From: Branchiostoma belcheri
Taxonomy: Eukaryota > Chordata > Leptocardii > Amphioxiformes > Branchiostomatidae
NCBI RefSeq assembly: GCF_001625305.1
Contig: NW_017802836.1
Location: 446,439-510,438 of the forward strand
Direction of reading: 5' to 3'
DNA length: 64,000 nt
Each line of letters starts with the position of its first letter. Position 1 is the stretch's first letter. This document shows positions 54,001-63,074 of this stretch, piece after piece. Position numbers and translations under genes: made by a program. Under the pieces are notes generated by a model, which was not told the DNA's origin, made no database searches, and saw only the letters and a list, made by a program, of their open reading frames with translations.

Positions 54001-57000
54001 GTCTGGAATGTTTGACATGGGCCGTGCAGGAATGCCATCAACATACCTGTATGTTCACAGTACTGAAAGCAGAAACCTTTCATCTAACAAAAGTCAGCTA
54101 ACTTTTGTGTATCGGTAATGTGATGCCTGTTTTCCTCCACATGATGTTACATCTGACACACATTCTCCTTCCCCAGGTCAGCCCCACACTGAACCGCACG
54201 TCTACTGGAGGCTCGAGCGCCCCACAGTTCCGCTGGAGCAGCCTCTACAACGAGAACTCCTCCACCGAACCCTTACACAGGATGGGCTACCTGCTGGACA
54301 CGTCAGATGGCAGTACCTCGCGTACAGAGATGATGGACGTAAAGGACACAAACGTTCATGTTAATACTTACCGTGGGCGGCAGGAAACGTCGGCAAGCTC
54401 GTGTAGCGATCCTCCCTTCATGAGCAGCAGGTAAGGAATTATATACCCGAAAATAGTTTCATCAGGTTGGTAAAGTAACATTATAGGACACAGGAGTTTT
54501 CTTTTACACAAGCAAAATTTCTCACATAAGTGCTGACATTTCGGTGTCTATCAGACACCTTCTTCAGAACTTCTGACATCGGCTACGTATACTAGTAGCA
54601 GCGAGAAACAGAACTCCAGTCTGAGCTCTGAAGAAGGTGTCTGTTAGACACCGAAATGTCAGCACTTAGGTGAGAAATTTTTCTTGTGTAAAAGAAAACT
54701 CCTCTATCCTATCAGGTAATTATATAACTACCTCCGGGGAAGGAGATATCTTTCTGTGGGAAGGTATTGTTTTTGTTCATGTTTATGTGTTCGCAGCTGT
54801 AACTTAATTGGTTTGATAGATTTCTTTGATTTTTGGTGTATGATTAAGTTGATATTGGGGTCCAGATGATGTGGGTTGTTTTTTGTGTCTGTATTTTCAG
54901 GTGTTCAAATATTATTAATAGTAATTTGACACCCCCGTGCTGTATGTGGTGTGGTATTGTCTATCAACAGCTGTTGTTGTCCACCAGGCTATACCACACT
55001 ACTTTCAGGAGGAAAGATGACACAACACAAACTATACCTACATAGTGAGTGAGTGAGTGAGTGAGTGAGTGAGTGAGTGAGTGAGTGAGTGAGTGAGTGA
55101 GTGAGTGAGTGAGTGAGTGAGTGAGTGAGTGAGTGAGTGAGTGAGTGAGTGAGTGAGTGAGTGAGTGAGTGAGAGTGAGTGAGTGAATACTTTATTCTCG
55201 ATTTCTTGTACAGTTTTTCTAGAAGGGTGAGGGGGGGTCACGGATTATACATAACAAATACAAAACAACAATATATATATACTAAAAGTTTAAAATCTAT
55301 AATTTCTTCTGAAACCTTGTTGGGACTACGCATTCATGAGAATTGATATCTTCATGTTGAATTTGCTGTTGTTCTGCAGCCGGTACCAGAGGATAGCATC
55401 TCCCAGCACAGTGAGCACTAGTCTGTCCACCAACCCCAGTCTTCTGTTAGAGATGGAGTCAACGAACTCTCTCACCCCCTCTACTACTACTACAACACTG
55501 TCTGAACACACCAACACTGCTGCTGAAGATCTATTAGGTAAGTATAGATATACTTCCTTACAATGTCTGAAATACATAAACAAAATATCTACTATAATAA
55601 TTTAGAGATGGAGTCCACCAACTCTCTCACCCCCTCCACCACCACTACAACACTGTCTGAACACACCAACACTGCCCCTGAGGATCTCTTAGGTAATATA
55701 TATGGACTATACATGTACTTCCATACAAAGTCTGAAATACAAACAGAAAACATCTACTTTAATTAGAGATGGAAACTACAAACTCTCTCACCCTCTCTAC
55801 TACAAACTCTCTCACCCTCTCTACTACAACTACTACACTGTCTGAACACACCAACACTGCTCCTGAGGATCTATTTGGTAAGTATAGACTATACTTCCAT
55901 ACAATATCTAAAATACAAACAAAATATCTACTATAATAATTTAGAGATGGAGTCCACCAACTCTCTCACCCCCTCTACTACAACTACTACACTGTCAGAA
56001 CACACCAACACTGCCCCTGAAGATCTCTTAAGTAAGTATGAACTCAGTGTACATGTACTTCCCCACACTGAATTAAATAGCAACACAAAACAAGACAATC
56101 TGTTAGGTAAGTATGGACTCTACTTCCTATAATGTCCTACACACCAACACTGCCCCTGGAAATCTCTTAGGTAAGTATGAATTACACTTCCGTACAATGT
56201 CAGAAACACCAACACAACCCAAGATGAACTGTTGGGCTAGTATGAACGCTACTCCCTACAATGTACAAAATACCAACACAAAACAAGGTGGTCTGTTAAT
56301 GTTATGTAAGTCTGAATCCTACTTCCTGTCTGAAGCACAAACTTGGAAACTTCACTATAGTAAGTAAAGTAACTTAAGTTTCCAACCCAGCTCTTCTCCT
56401 CCACCCCTCCAAAAAAAATGTCGGTGCCTGCAAAAGGGTTGACCACCTGGAAAAAATACTGTGACAGAAGATGCAAAGGGACCTTTTTTTTTTACCGTTT
56501 TAACGTCATTTTTCCACGAACCGGGGGTTAGGGCTTGCACGAAGTACAAGTCTTTTTGTTGAAGCAAGATTTTTACGGCTGGATGCCCTTCCTAACGCCA
56601 ACCCAAACCCTAGTAGGGCCCAGGAACCCTCTAACTGAGGAGGGAAATATGTGTTAAGTGCCTTTTCCAAGGGCACAACGTCTGGGTGCAAATCTGGACA
56701 TGTCTGGGTCCAACCCTGGGGATTGAACCTGGGTCCCCTTGCTTGACAGTTGGGTGTTCTATCCACTACACCACACAGACGCAACCTTGAGTATGGTAAT
56801 AAGTTGCAAAAGAACAGGAGTGTCACTAACACCCACACTAACACATATGTACTCTTCTGGATTAGGAAACTATCCTGATCTCATCTCTGGCACTGCAAAC
56901 ACGACCACCCTGATAGAAATGTCAGAAACTCTGGAGAAGCATACAACCGACCCAAAGGCACCCAACACCCAACCCTGCCGCAAAAACTTGAACGAACTGC

Positions 57001-58310
57001 CTAAAAAACGCTCCATGGACAAGTACGAGAGAAACGAGCGCGCTCGCCATAGCAGAAACTACAATGTGAACATCCACACTAGCGACGAGAGTCTATCGGG
57101 GTCGGTGGACCATATGACATGTAAGGCACCCCCTAACATGAGTGTAGACAGGTTGACTCATGAAGAGGATTTGCTAGTGAAGCATATGCTCGCAGAAGCG
57201 GAGATGAACACTCAGCATCTACATCCCAACAAGCAAGGGCCGCTTGCGAAGCACGAAAACGTCCCGCAGCGTCCCACAACGCTGTCAATCAACACCGTAA
57301 CAGCTAGGCCAGAAACGCTGGTCAAAGCTCCCGTCGAGAGCAACCATGCGAGAGGTAGAGCAGCCCCTGCAGTCAGCCAGAGTAGCCATTCCTCCCATGA
57401 TGCAGCATCTAATAGTAGATGCAAGAAAGCACAGGCGGAACAAATCGAAATGGGGATAGCAAAGCTTGAATCCAACGGCCACCAACCGTCAAAGATCAAA
57501 ATGAGTCCGCCACGCACTCACAACCGAGACAGGCCACCAAAGCCAGCGCACAGAGTCGACACAGAAAGCAGCGCTAGCAGAGAGAGCCGCAGTAGTGTAG
57601 CTCCAAACCAAACAGTTCCAACTGACTCTACCACACAACCCAAAAGCCAAGCACCACCCCATTCAGCAGAGACAACTGCGAAATCCAAACCCACCAAAGG
57701 TGGTGCAATGCAGCGGGCGAACAGTCTGGTTTTGCCAGACGAAACTGACGCTGGCAAGTGCCCGACGTCACGTCGGCCTCAGAGACCAACATCGCTCGAC
57801 CTGAGCTGCTTCCAACAAGGCCAGAAGGAGCAGCCACCGCCGCGCGCCGTCAGCGAAATGTCTGGCATGGACCAGGTGGCACTGGAAGAAGGAAGAGAAG
57901 GAGGGAAAGATCCGAGCGCGAAGATCAAGAAACGGCCGAAGACGCCGTACTCCCTTCCCAAGAAAGGCCTGATGAGTTTTTCTGTTTTCACTCCTCCAAA
58001 AGAGAAAAGGGCAAACAAGTCTGCCTGTAAGGTCAACTATGTGAGCGGGAAAACCATCGTAAGTGTACTAAATGAAAATAAGAAAACTGGGAATGGTACA
58101 AGCACAGGAGAGCAGAGGCTTAGCAATGGTACGACGTTGCCAGCGAAACGTGAGCTCTATACAAGAAACGGAGAGACCTACGGCTCGCAAGAGAACGACA
58201 GAATGTTCAATGGTCTGTCAGGCAGAGGACACCAGTTAGAAATACTGGACAATGGAAGCCGCATGGTCGACAACGAAACACAGCAAGCATTTGTGGTATC
58301 CTGTGTGTAA
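45003..58310 (+). CDS. BMPR2: BMP type II receptor (BMPR2 homologue), complete
   Basis: Receptor serine/threonine kinase that binds BMPs and activates type I receptors. Exons: 45003-45072, 47513-47734, 48185-48367, 49459-49572, 50015-50113, 50507-50662, 51001-51183, 51690-51850, 52240-52387, 52902-53038, 53661-53786, 54177-54430, 55380-55537, optional 55606-55692, 55767-55877 and 55945-56031, then 56866-58310. That gives 1151 residues, or 1246 with the optional exons. Order: signal peptide (1-23), three-finger ligand domain ([16 protein letters not shown]), TM ([20 protein letters not shown]), kinase about 220-525 ([43 protein letters not shown]), then the BMPR2-specific tail with [20 protein letters not shown] and [10 protein letters not shown]. 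Oddities: Gly loop reads DRGRYG and the DFG motif reads DLG. Confidence 0.92.
45062..46470. repeat. tandem repeat beginning at the BMPR2 exon-1 donor
   Basis: About eight units of 150-180 bp. Each contains the donor-like CTGGAT|GTAGGTTACGATT (near 45068, 45212, 45382, 45552, 45726, 45892, 46052 and 46213), followed by ATGTTAATGTTTTTCTTGAA and ATGAGGGTCTGCATG. The first copy is the real donor. Two decayed units follow to about 46470, and a further related phrase lies near 46567. Confidence 0.85.
46861..47227. mobile_element. MITE with GGCCACACC ends, copy C
   Basis: Interior closely follows copy A (1867-2256): CCACCATGGA, GAACAGGCGAAAATCAAT, GTCATCCATAAAATTAA. The right end GGTGTGGCCT is intact; the left end is decayed (AGGCCACAAAG). 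It ends 25 bp before the truncated exon copy. Confidence 0.75.
47252..47402 (+). pseudogene. BMPR2: truncated decoy copy of BMPR2 exon 2
   Basis: Starts with the same acceptor context (CAGCAG-type) and the same codons ([20 protein letters not shown], then YTYEDDVDD). It then diverges from the real exon at 47513 and stops in frame at 47402. It matches the incoming phase. If spliced in it would end the receptor within the ligand domain. About 260 bp upstream of the real exon. Confidence 0.75.
47735..48184 (+). other. BMPR2 intron with a dispersed element
   Basis: 47755-48010 contains TTTCATCAGGTTGGTGAATG on the left and CCGATGAAGATGACAGACAG, CTCTTGATAAACAAGTGGTT and GTGAATAAAGAACTT on the right. 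Related sequence is found at 8975-9085 and 28160-28265, so it is a MITE-like family with CATCAGGTTG ends. Confidence 0.55.
48634..49283. mobile_element. DNA element with CCTAATTCCGACCTA ends (possibly nested)
   Basis: TAATTCCGACCTA occurs at 48642 and again at 48880, and its inverse TAGGTCGGAATTAGGACACC at 49260-49279. The inner pair encloses 412 bp with a 102-codon open frame (48948-49256) of unknown nature. It lies in the intron before the TM exon. Confidence 0.65.
50663..51000 (+). other. BMPR2 intron largely filled by a LINE 3' fragment
   Basis: From about 50745 to about 50990 the sequence matches, in the same (antisense) orientation, the 42590-42870 part of the LINE (GGCTATGTTACACC, CTAGGAAAGAATG, CACCTCAATCC, GGTTGATAACTCTGGTACTT, ACATTTTGTACATC). 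The match runs almost to the AG acceptor at 51000, so the 3' splice site is embedded in, or directly next to, LINE DNA. Confidence 0.7.
51184..52239. other. BMPR2 introns around the catalytic-loop exon; simple repeats
   Basis: 51184-51689 has a (TTGA)n-like run at 51606-51672 just before the acceptor. 51851-52239 has a (CA)n-rich stretch at 51985-52135. No coding other than the exon 51690-51850 between them. Confidence 0.6.
52388..52901 (+). pseudogene. BMPR2: intron with a decoy copy of exon 52902
   Basis: At 52770-52820 the acceptor CTCCCCAG and the next codons ([13 protein letters not shown]) duplicate the true exon start at 52902 ([14 protein letters not shown]). The decoy stops in frame soon after. 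Both copies are preceded by the dispersed ACCTGCACAGCTCCAATT / TGCAGGTGG-type element (52665 and 52815), so the repeat unit is about 124 bp. Confidence 0.75.
53039..53660 (+). other. BMPR2 intron
   Basis: Contains a repeated ATACTATTTGACAA(T/C)ACCTCAG phrase near 53090 and 53218 (local duplication of about 130 bp). Nothing coding. Confidence 0.5.
54440..54725. mobile_element. foldback element in a BMPR2 intron
   Basis: Inverted halves: AGGAGTTTTCTTTTACACAA and GTGCTGACATTTCGGTGTCT on the left, AGACACCGAAATGTCAGCAC and TTGTGTAAAAGAAAACTCCT on the right. The centre has CTTCTTCAGAACTTC and a GCTCTGAAGAAGG mirror. The left flank contains TTTCATCAGGTTGG. Confidence 0.85.
55042..55190. repeat. (GTGA)n microsatellite
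   Basis: About 37 nearly perfect GTGA units, in the intron before the first Ser/Thr-rich tail exon. It follows a short stretch with no other feature. Confidence 0.95.
55380..55537 (+). CDS. BMPR2: BMPR2 tail exon, source of the exon array
   Basis: Phase 2 in, phase 1 out. Encodes [20 protein letters not shown], then [20 protein letters not shown], then [12 protein letters not shown]. The LTPST-TT-SE core is the part recognisably conserved with the vertebrate BMPR2 tail. Inside it, the codons CTG TTA GAG supply the bases that serve as TTAG|AG acceptors in the downstream copies. Confidence 0.85.
55606..55692 (+). CDS. BMPR2: duplicated BMPR2 tail exon, copy 2
   Basis: 87 nt, phase 1 on both sides, between AATTTAG and GTAATA. 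Encodes [20 protein letters not shown], then TNTAPEDLL. Fits the outgoing phase of 55537 and the incoming phase of the next copy or of 56866. Weak polypyrimidine tract. Confidence 0.6.
   Translation, partial: RWSPPTLSPPPPPLQHCLNTPTLPLRIS
55767..55877 (+). CDS. BMPR2: duplicated BMPR2 tail exon, copy 3
   Basis: 111 nt, phase 1 on both sides, AATTAG acceptor and GTAAGT donor. The TTNSLTLS motif is doubled inside this copy, adding eight codons relative to copy 2. Ends TAPEDLF. Confidence 0.6.
55945..56031 (+). CDS. BMPR2: duplicated BMPR2 tail exon, copy 4
   Basis: 87 nt, phase 1 on both sides, AATTTAG acceptor, consensus GTAAGT donor. Encodes [20 protein letters not shown], then TNTAPEDLL. 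Confidence 0.6.
   Translation, partial: RWSPPTLSPPLLQLLHCQNTPTLPLKIS
56032..56330 (+). pseudogene. BMPR2: decaying further copies of the tail exon
   Basis: Short fragments ending CTGTTAG|GTAAGTATG (56106) and CTCTTAG|GTAAGTATG (56170), with CACACCAACACTGCCCC before the second. At least two more degenerate echoes occur near 56230 and 56290. Acceptors and most codons are lost. Confidence 0.7.
56500..56785 (-). mobile_element. tRNA-headed SINE in the last BMPR2 intron
   Basis: On the minus strand the head has an A-box-like TGGTGTAGTGG and a B box GGTTCAATCCC (near 56715-56780), followed by a body with the GTGCCCTTGGAAAAGG block. That block is shared with the SINE at 38700-38955, but the tRNA heads differ. 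It ends about 80 bp before the last exon. Confidence 0.7.
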
Positions 58311-59925
58311 TGGTATTAATTAATGCATAATTGCATTCATAATCAATCCTGTACAGTTAAGAATTGCTTATGTGCATAGCTGAATTCTTGATGTGGATCA
58401 AACTCTTTGGTGAAAGTAGATTTTAAGGTATAGTGAGAAACAATGTTACAGTGAGTTAGTAGCTATGCTGTCCAGGATAATCATGTGATGCAGTACTGTG
58501 TATCTAAGAATTACTACTGTTTTTCTTCCTTATGCATGTAATCATTCAATAACATTAGCAAATGGAGGCTAGGGTTGAAAGGCTACGTATTGTACAGCAT
58601 TGTCTCACAGGTACCGTAATACCGACACAGCTCCAATTGTACCTAAATATGCAGGTAGTATTTGGAGCCCTGAGTACAGTAGTTATGTAAGTAACAGTTG
58701 TGAAGGAATAGGATGGTTAGGTACAGTATTGCTATGTTAGGTCAGCGTTTGCGTAACTTTTCTCCTGTGTATGAGGTCTGTATATATTGGCAATTGAATG
58801 CAGGTAGTGTATGTATTCAGTGTGTATGTGCAAGTGTATGTGCATTGTATGGATGTGTATACACATTGAGGATTGAGGGGGTGTATGTGTTACTGTACAT
58901 TGTATAAATGATTATATACTTTGTGTGTGGAATGTTTGCATGCGTGTGTTTGGAGTGCGTGTGTGTGTGTGTGGGTGGGTGAGTGAGTGTGTGTGCGTGT
59001 GTGTGTGTGTGTACATTGTACACATGTATGTCTGCTGTGTTTGTGTTTGTATGATGTGTGTGTCTTCAGCATATTTGTGTATGTGTGGTGTGCATGTTAG
59101 TATACTGAGTACATGAGGATGCTTTCATTTCATTGTTGCTTAGATAGAACTTTTGAAAATTTTGTCATCTTTTACCCCATGTTCCTAGATTGGTACTTGT
59201 GCACAAAGTAACCCAGCATGACTAAATTAGGAAGAGTCAAAATGTTGATCCAGCCAGCTTGCAATGCAGCAGTAACAGATTTCTATGTGTACCACAGTGT
59301 AGTACAATCGTCTTATTTTGTACATTGTTATAGGCACATATATTATATTTTTATTATATTGTTTTGATATGCAGTAATGATATTCGCAATGGTTGCTAGT
59401 TGGCTGAAGCCTCAAGATTCTAACATTCATGTATATATTATATACTATAGATTTATGCTATTTAAGTGCAATATAAGTTCTATGATTATACAATATTAGG
59501 ATGAGCATATGCTTATAATATAAAAGAGCTTACTTTATTCTGATAGCATTTTGGTGAGACCTAGGAACAGAAGTTGTGTTTTCTGATTTTGACAGTCAAC
59601 TTAGACAGTCACACAACATTTCTTCCTAGGCCTTACTGGAGTTGAGTCTAACACACTAGACTATGATATTGATAAACCTGCCTTCCTATATGTAGGAACT
59701 GCCTTTCAATATTGATATTAATCTGCAAAAAGATTTTTTAAGTATGTATGTTATCATACATTATCATATATTGTCTGTGCACTAAGTGTAAAAAAACATT
59801 TAATGTTTGTTCGTTGTTGCATCAAATGAAGATTATTATGTTTAACATGCTGTATATTCCAGAGGCAAGTTGTGCATTTTTCAAGTTAGAAGAGTTAGTT
59901 GTGGAAATGTAGTAGCTATAGCCTC
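58311..59925 (+). other. probable BMPR2 3' UTR and downstream sequence
   Basis: AT-rich, non-coding, with a (GT)n-rich stretch at 58820-59050 and the dispersed ACACAGCTCCAATTGTACCT / ATGCAGGTAG element at 58620-58665. No canonical AATAAA stood out close to the stop, so the 3' end is not placed. Confidence 0.45.
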
Positions 59926-60362
59926 CACCAGGCCTTCATATTAGGGGGTTGGGATGGTAGAATTTGGCAAAAATAGAGTCTGACTGGCCAGGGGAATGGG
60001 TCCACTCTTAAAGTTTCATTATGTTCATCGAATGAAAACATATTGTTTTTGCTCTCTTCCTCTTCTTCTCCAAACCAATAAGGTCAATGACCTGAACCAG
60101 ACGTCTGTCACCATGGTAACAAGTGTTGGGTTACATCATGTTGTAATTTTATAGCAGGAGGGATTTAGACTCCTGTCACCATATATATGAATGTGTTTGA
60201 GTAAGAAACAGACCATATGTGAAGGTAAACATTATGCATTTACTTTGCAAATGTTACTAATTTCAACTCCACCTTAGCTTAACTCCCCTGGCCAATTATT
60301 CTCCCTATGTGGCTAAATTTTACTGTTTTTGAAAATGCAGTTATTCTGGTGGATACTAGAAT
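59926..60362. mobile_element. complete-looking MITE with TAGCCTCCACCAGG ends
   Basis: The left end TAGCCTCCACCAGGCC is inverse to TCTGGTGGATACTA at the right. TGGCCAGGGGAATGGGT on the left is answered by CTCCCCTGGCCAATTATTC. The interior is the CATATTGTTTTTGCTC to ACCATATATATGAATG core of the 12143 family, which ties those core copies to this element. Confidence 0.75.
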
Positions 60363-61297
60363 TGTAGTGAAATGAACACTTATTATCCTATATGTATGGT
60401 GCATATAGTGTCAGTGTAACAATTTCTAGCCAAGAAGCTAGCAAGCAAAGGTGCAAATCTGTAGTACGTATATATACGTACTGGCAAATGTTTTTTTGCT
60501 TACCACAATAATGTGGCTTGATGTATTAGAGTATTTAGGAAATTGACAGAATTGTACTGAAGCAGTTTTTCACGGTAGATTGTGACTACTACTAGTGTAT
60601 GTTTGACTAATTATAAGATACATCTGTGCTTCTAATGTTGTAGCCAGACTTTTTCTTTCTGGGCTGTCTTTATAATAGTCCCTACAGAAGTAGCCTCTAC
60701 TAGGCTTCAGAGGCGGCTGGAAAGAGTAGAAGTTGGCTAAATAGACAGATAACATGCCAGGTGAATTGGTCCGCTTAAAGTCTTAAACTTAAGGAGTACA
60801 ATTTCCCACTCTGAAACTGTAGGTCTTAAGTTGAGCCCTCTGGCGGTTTCCGCCCAAAATGCAGCTATCCTTTCGCAAACTTCTATGTTTTTTGGCGCCG
60901 ATACGCAATTTTTTTACACGGGCTAAGGTCTCTCCAACTTACGCGGGTAAACATGCTAAGTTGTAATTTATAGGCGGTATTGTTAACTACAACACCAAAG
61001 CAGCCAACTGAAAATAAATTAGAGGAAGAGAGATCTGGAAGGGCCTGCATAGGGGGTCCCGACAAACGCTTTTGAGAGTCGACTACGTCTTACACACAGG
61101 AACCCTCCCGATTACGCTTTACGGTCAATTCCGGGTAGCCACAACGCATTACGTGAAATAAAACAGCGAATTACGCTCTACAAAAAACATGCGCCAATTA
61201 CGCTCTATGTTCAATAAGAGTGGTCCGTCTACGCTCTACGTGGAATTAAAACGGCCGATTACGCTCTACGTGGAAAAGGGCATGCGGGTTACTGGTC
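60363..61297. other. intergenic, degraded repeats
   Basis: A half foldback at 60690-60790 (TAGCCTCTACTAGGCTTCAG). At 61080-61275 there is a local run of a short unit containing ATTACGCTCTA-like words (ACGCTTTACG, ATTACGCTCTACG), about six times. No gene. Confidence 0.5.
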
Positions 61298-61683
61298 AGG
61301 CCATGTTGATTTGATTATATGGATGACATCACTTGGGAACCTCAAAGCTGATGCGAGCGTGCGAATAAAAAAAAGTTCGGCCAAAAAAAAGTTGCCTTCA
61401 TCATAATCCGCGTGGTCATGAAGGTTGAACAAATGACTAAACACAGAGTATGGTATGGTGAATAATAGAATCTTTATTTTCATTTCTTAACACTTTCTTC
61501 AATTGATTGTACAATTCTAAGACATTAGTATTGTTCTCAAATATTTTTTTTGCATAAATCTTCGGCATATATTTGCTAATTTTGCAGTTGTTTTTTTTTA
61601 CGATTTACAGTATGGTCGAAAACTTTATTTTTGGACCGGCCGCGCGCGCGGATGTCATCCATATAATGAAATCAACATGGCCT
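61298..61683. mobile_element. MITE with GGCCATGTTGATTT ends (copy D, diverged)
   Basis: The left end AGGCCATGTTGATTTGATTA then TATGGATGACATC is inverse to GATGTCATCCATATAATG then AATCAACATGGCCT. 386 bp. The GATGACATCC(G/A) sub-terminal word is shared with copies A and C. Confidence 0.85.
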
Positions 61684-63074
61684 AACGTACTGCGCTAACT
61701 AACGCACGAGTGAGTGATAAATTGGGCAAACCAAATCACTCACAAGGAAACACCGTATAGTAAGTAATGCATAGGCCCCCATTAGGACGCCAAATACACA
61801 CTCAGGCAAGCAGAAGCCCACTCAAAATACCAACACGCCTGTTTGTGTACTAGCCTGACGGAGGCACGCTTGGCATATGAGTGGCCCGACGCCACACCTC
61901 CCTACCCACCCTGAAAAGCCATTACTACATTAACAACCACGCCTCTATTGTAGGCCACGCACGGAAGAAAAAACTCGTGTTGTTGTCCCCAATTCAATGA
62001 AATCTTTTCGACAAGAATTGCCATGTCAAACTGAACATGATTGACAGCACCGATTCAAAAGGGCTCTATTCGTGGAGAAAAGGCACACTCAGTCCCTAAT
62101 TACCATTACTTAATAAGGCACACGGTTTTCAATGACCAACAAGGCTTCCTGTTTGAAGGGTAATTTTTGTCTCCACCTCTAATTGTTCTCCATTGTACGA
62201 GGCTTCTAATCCGTGATTCCGCGGAACAATGACAGCTGTCAATCAACCGAACGCGGGGCATTGTGGCACTGAGTCTCGGTTGAAAAACGTAGCACATAGG
62301 GGTCAAGGCATGGCCAAACAAACCCACACGGTCCCTGGGACCAAGGAGGTTCTACCTAGAACCTACGTACGAAATAAGCAAAGAAAGGGACATAGAACCT
62401 ACATACAAAATAAGCAAAGAAATGGACATTGTTCCAGCAAGGATGTTCTACATAGAAACAAGAGAGAGCGGACAGAATTAAGGCAGCCAAAGCGTGAAAA
62501 CTGGATTTTTTTAAAAAGTCAATTTACTGGCCCTTTTTTAAGTATGAGATTCTTTATTAACGCAACAAAAAGTACAGGGACTTTTGTATGGTCTTCTACA
62601 ACTGAAGATCTAACAAATCTAAATACATGTGTGGATAAATTGATAACGTCATCCTAAGTGTAATAGTAAGAAGTTAAATCACTACTATTTCATATATAGC
62701 ATACTGATATCTGTGAGGCAAAAATGCGTTGTCTTTGCCGGAAAACGGTTGCTTATTTCGCATCGTTGGCTAGATCTGTCTAGCAAAAAAACTAAGTAAA
62801 GGGTCTGCTCGCGTAGCTTGTTTTGGGGCTATTTCAAACGCTTCATGTATGAAATGACGACGAAAGGTTCAGGCTAAGAAAGGGCAGTTAATGTCAATAT
62901 CAGATCTCGTGAGAATATATTTCTCATAATAATAATTCTGACTTCATAATTCTCAGCAAGGGGCTAGTGGGCTTAATAAAATCCGACTACGATTCTGTAA
63001 TTCAGGTGTCTAAAACTATTGCGATAGAGTAAGAAAACAGCATACAGGTACATTAATGTGTTTTTTTGTGTGTG
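61684..63074. other. intergenic; repeat arm copy, no gene established
   Basis: 62370-62440 has a direct repeat of GGACATAGAACCTACATAC-type phrases inside an open frame (62229-62657) that I do not accept as a gene. 62700-62930 is a third partial arm of the 19595-20870 foldback (TTGGGGCTATTTCAAACGCT; GGTTGCTT). Otherwise unassigned. Confidence 0.45.

Noticed and set aside
57212-58036. Minus-strand and alternative frames within the last BMPR2 exon
   Set aside because: Shadows of the long 482-codon tail exon, which is supported by the RPTSLDLS and [10 protein letters not shown] motifs.
62229-62657. 142-codon open frame
   Set aside because: Internal direct repeat, no recognisable protein features, no splice or promoter context. 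Not confident enough to call a gene.
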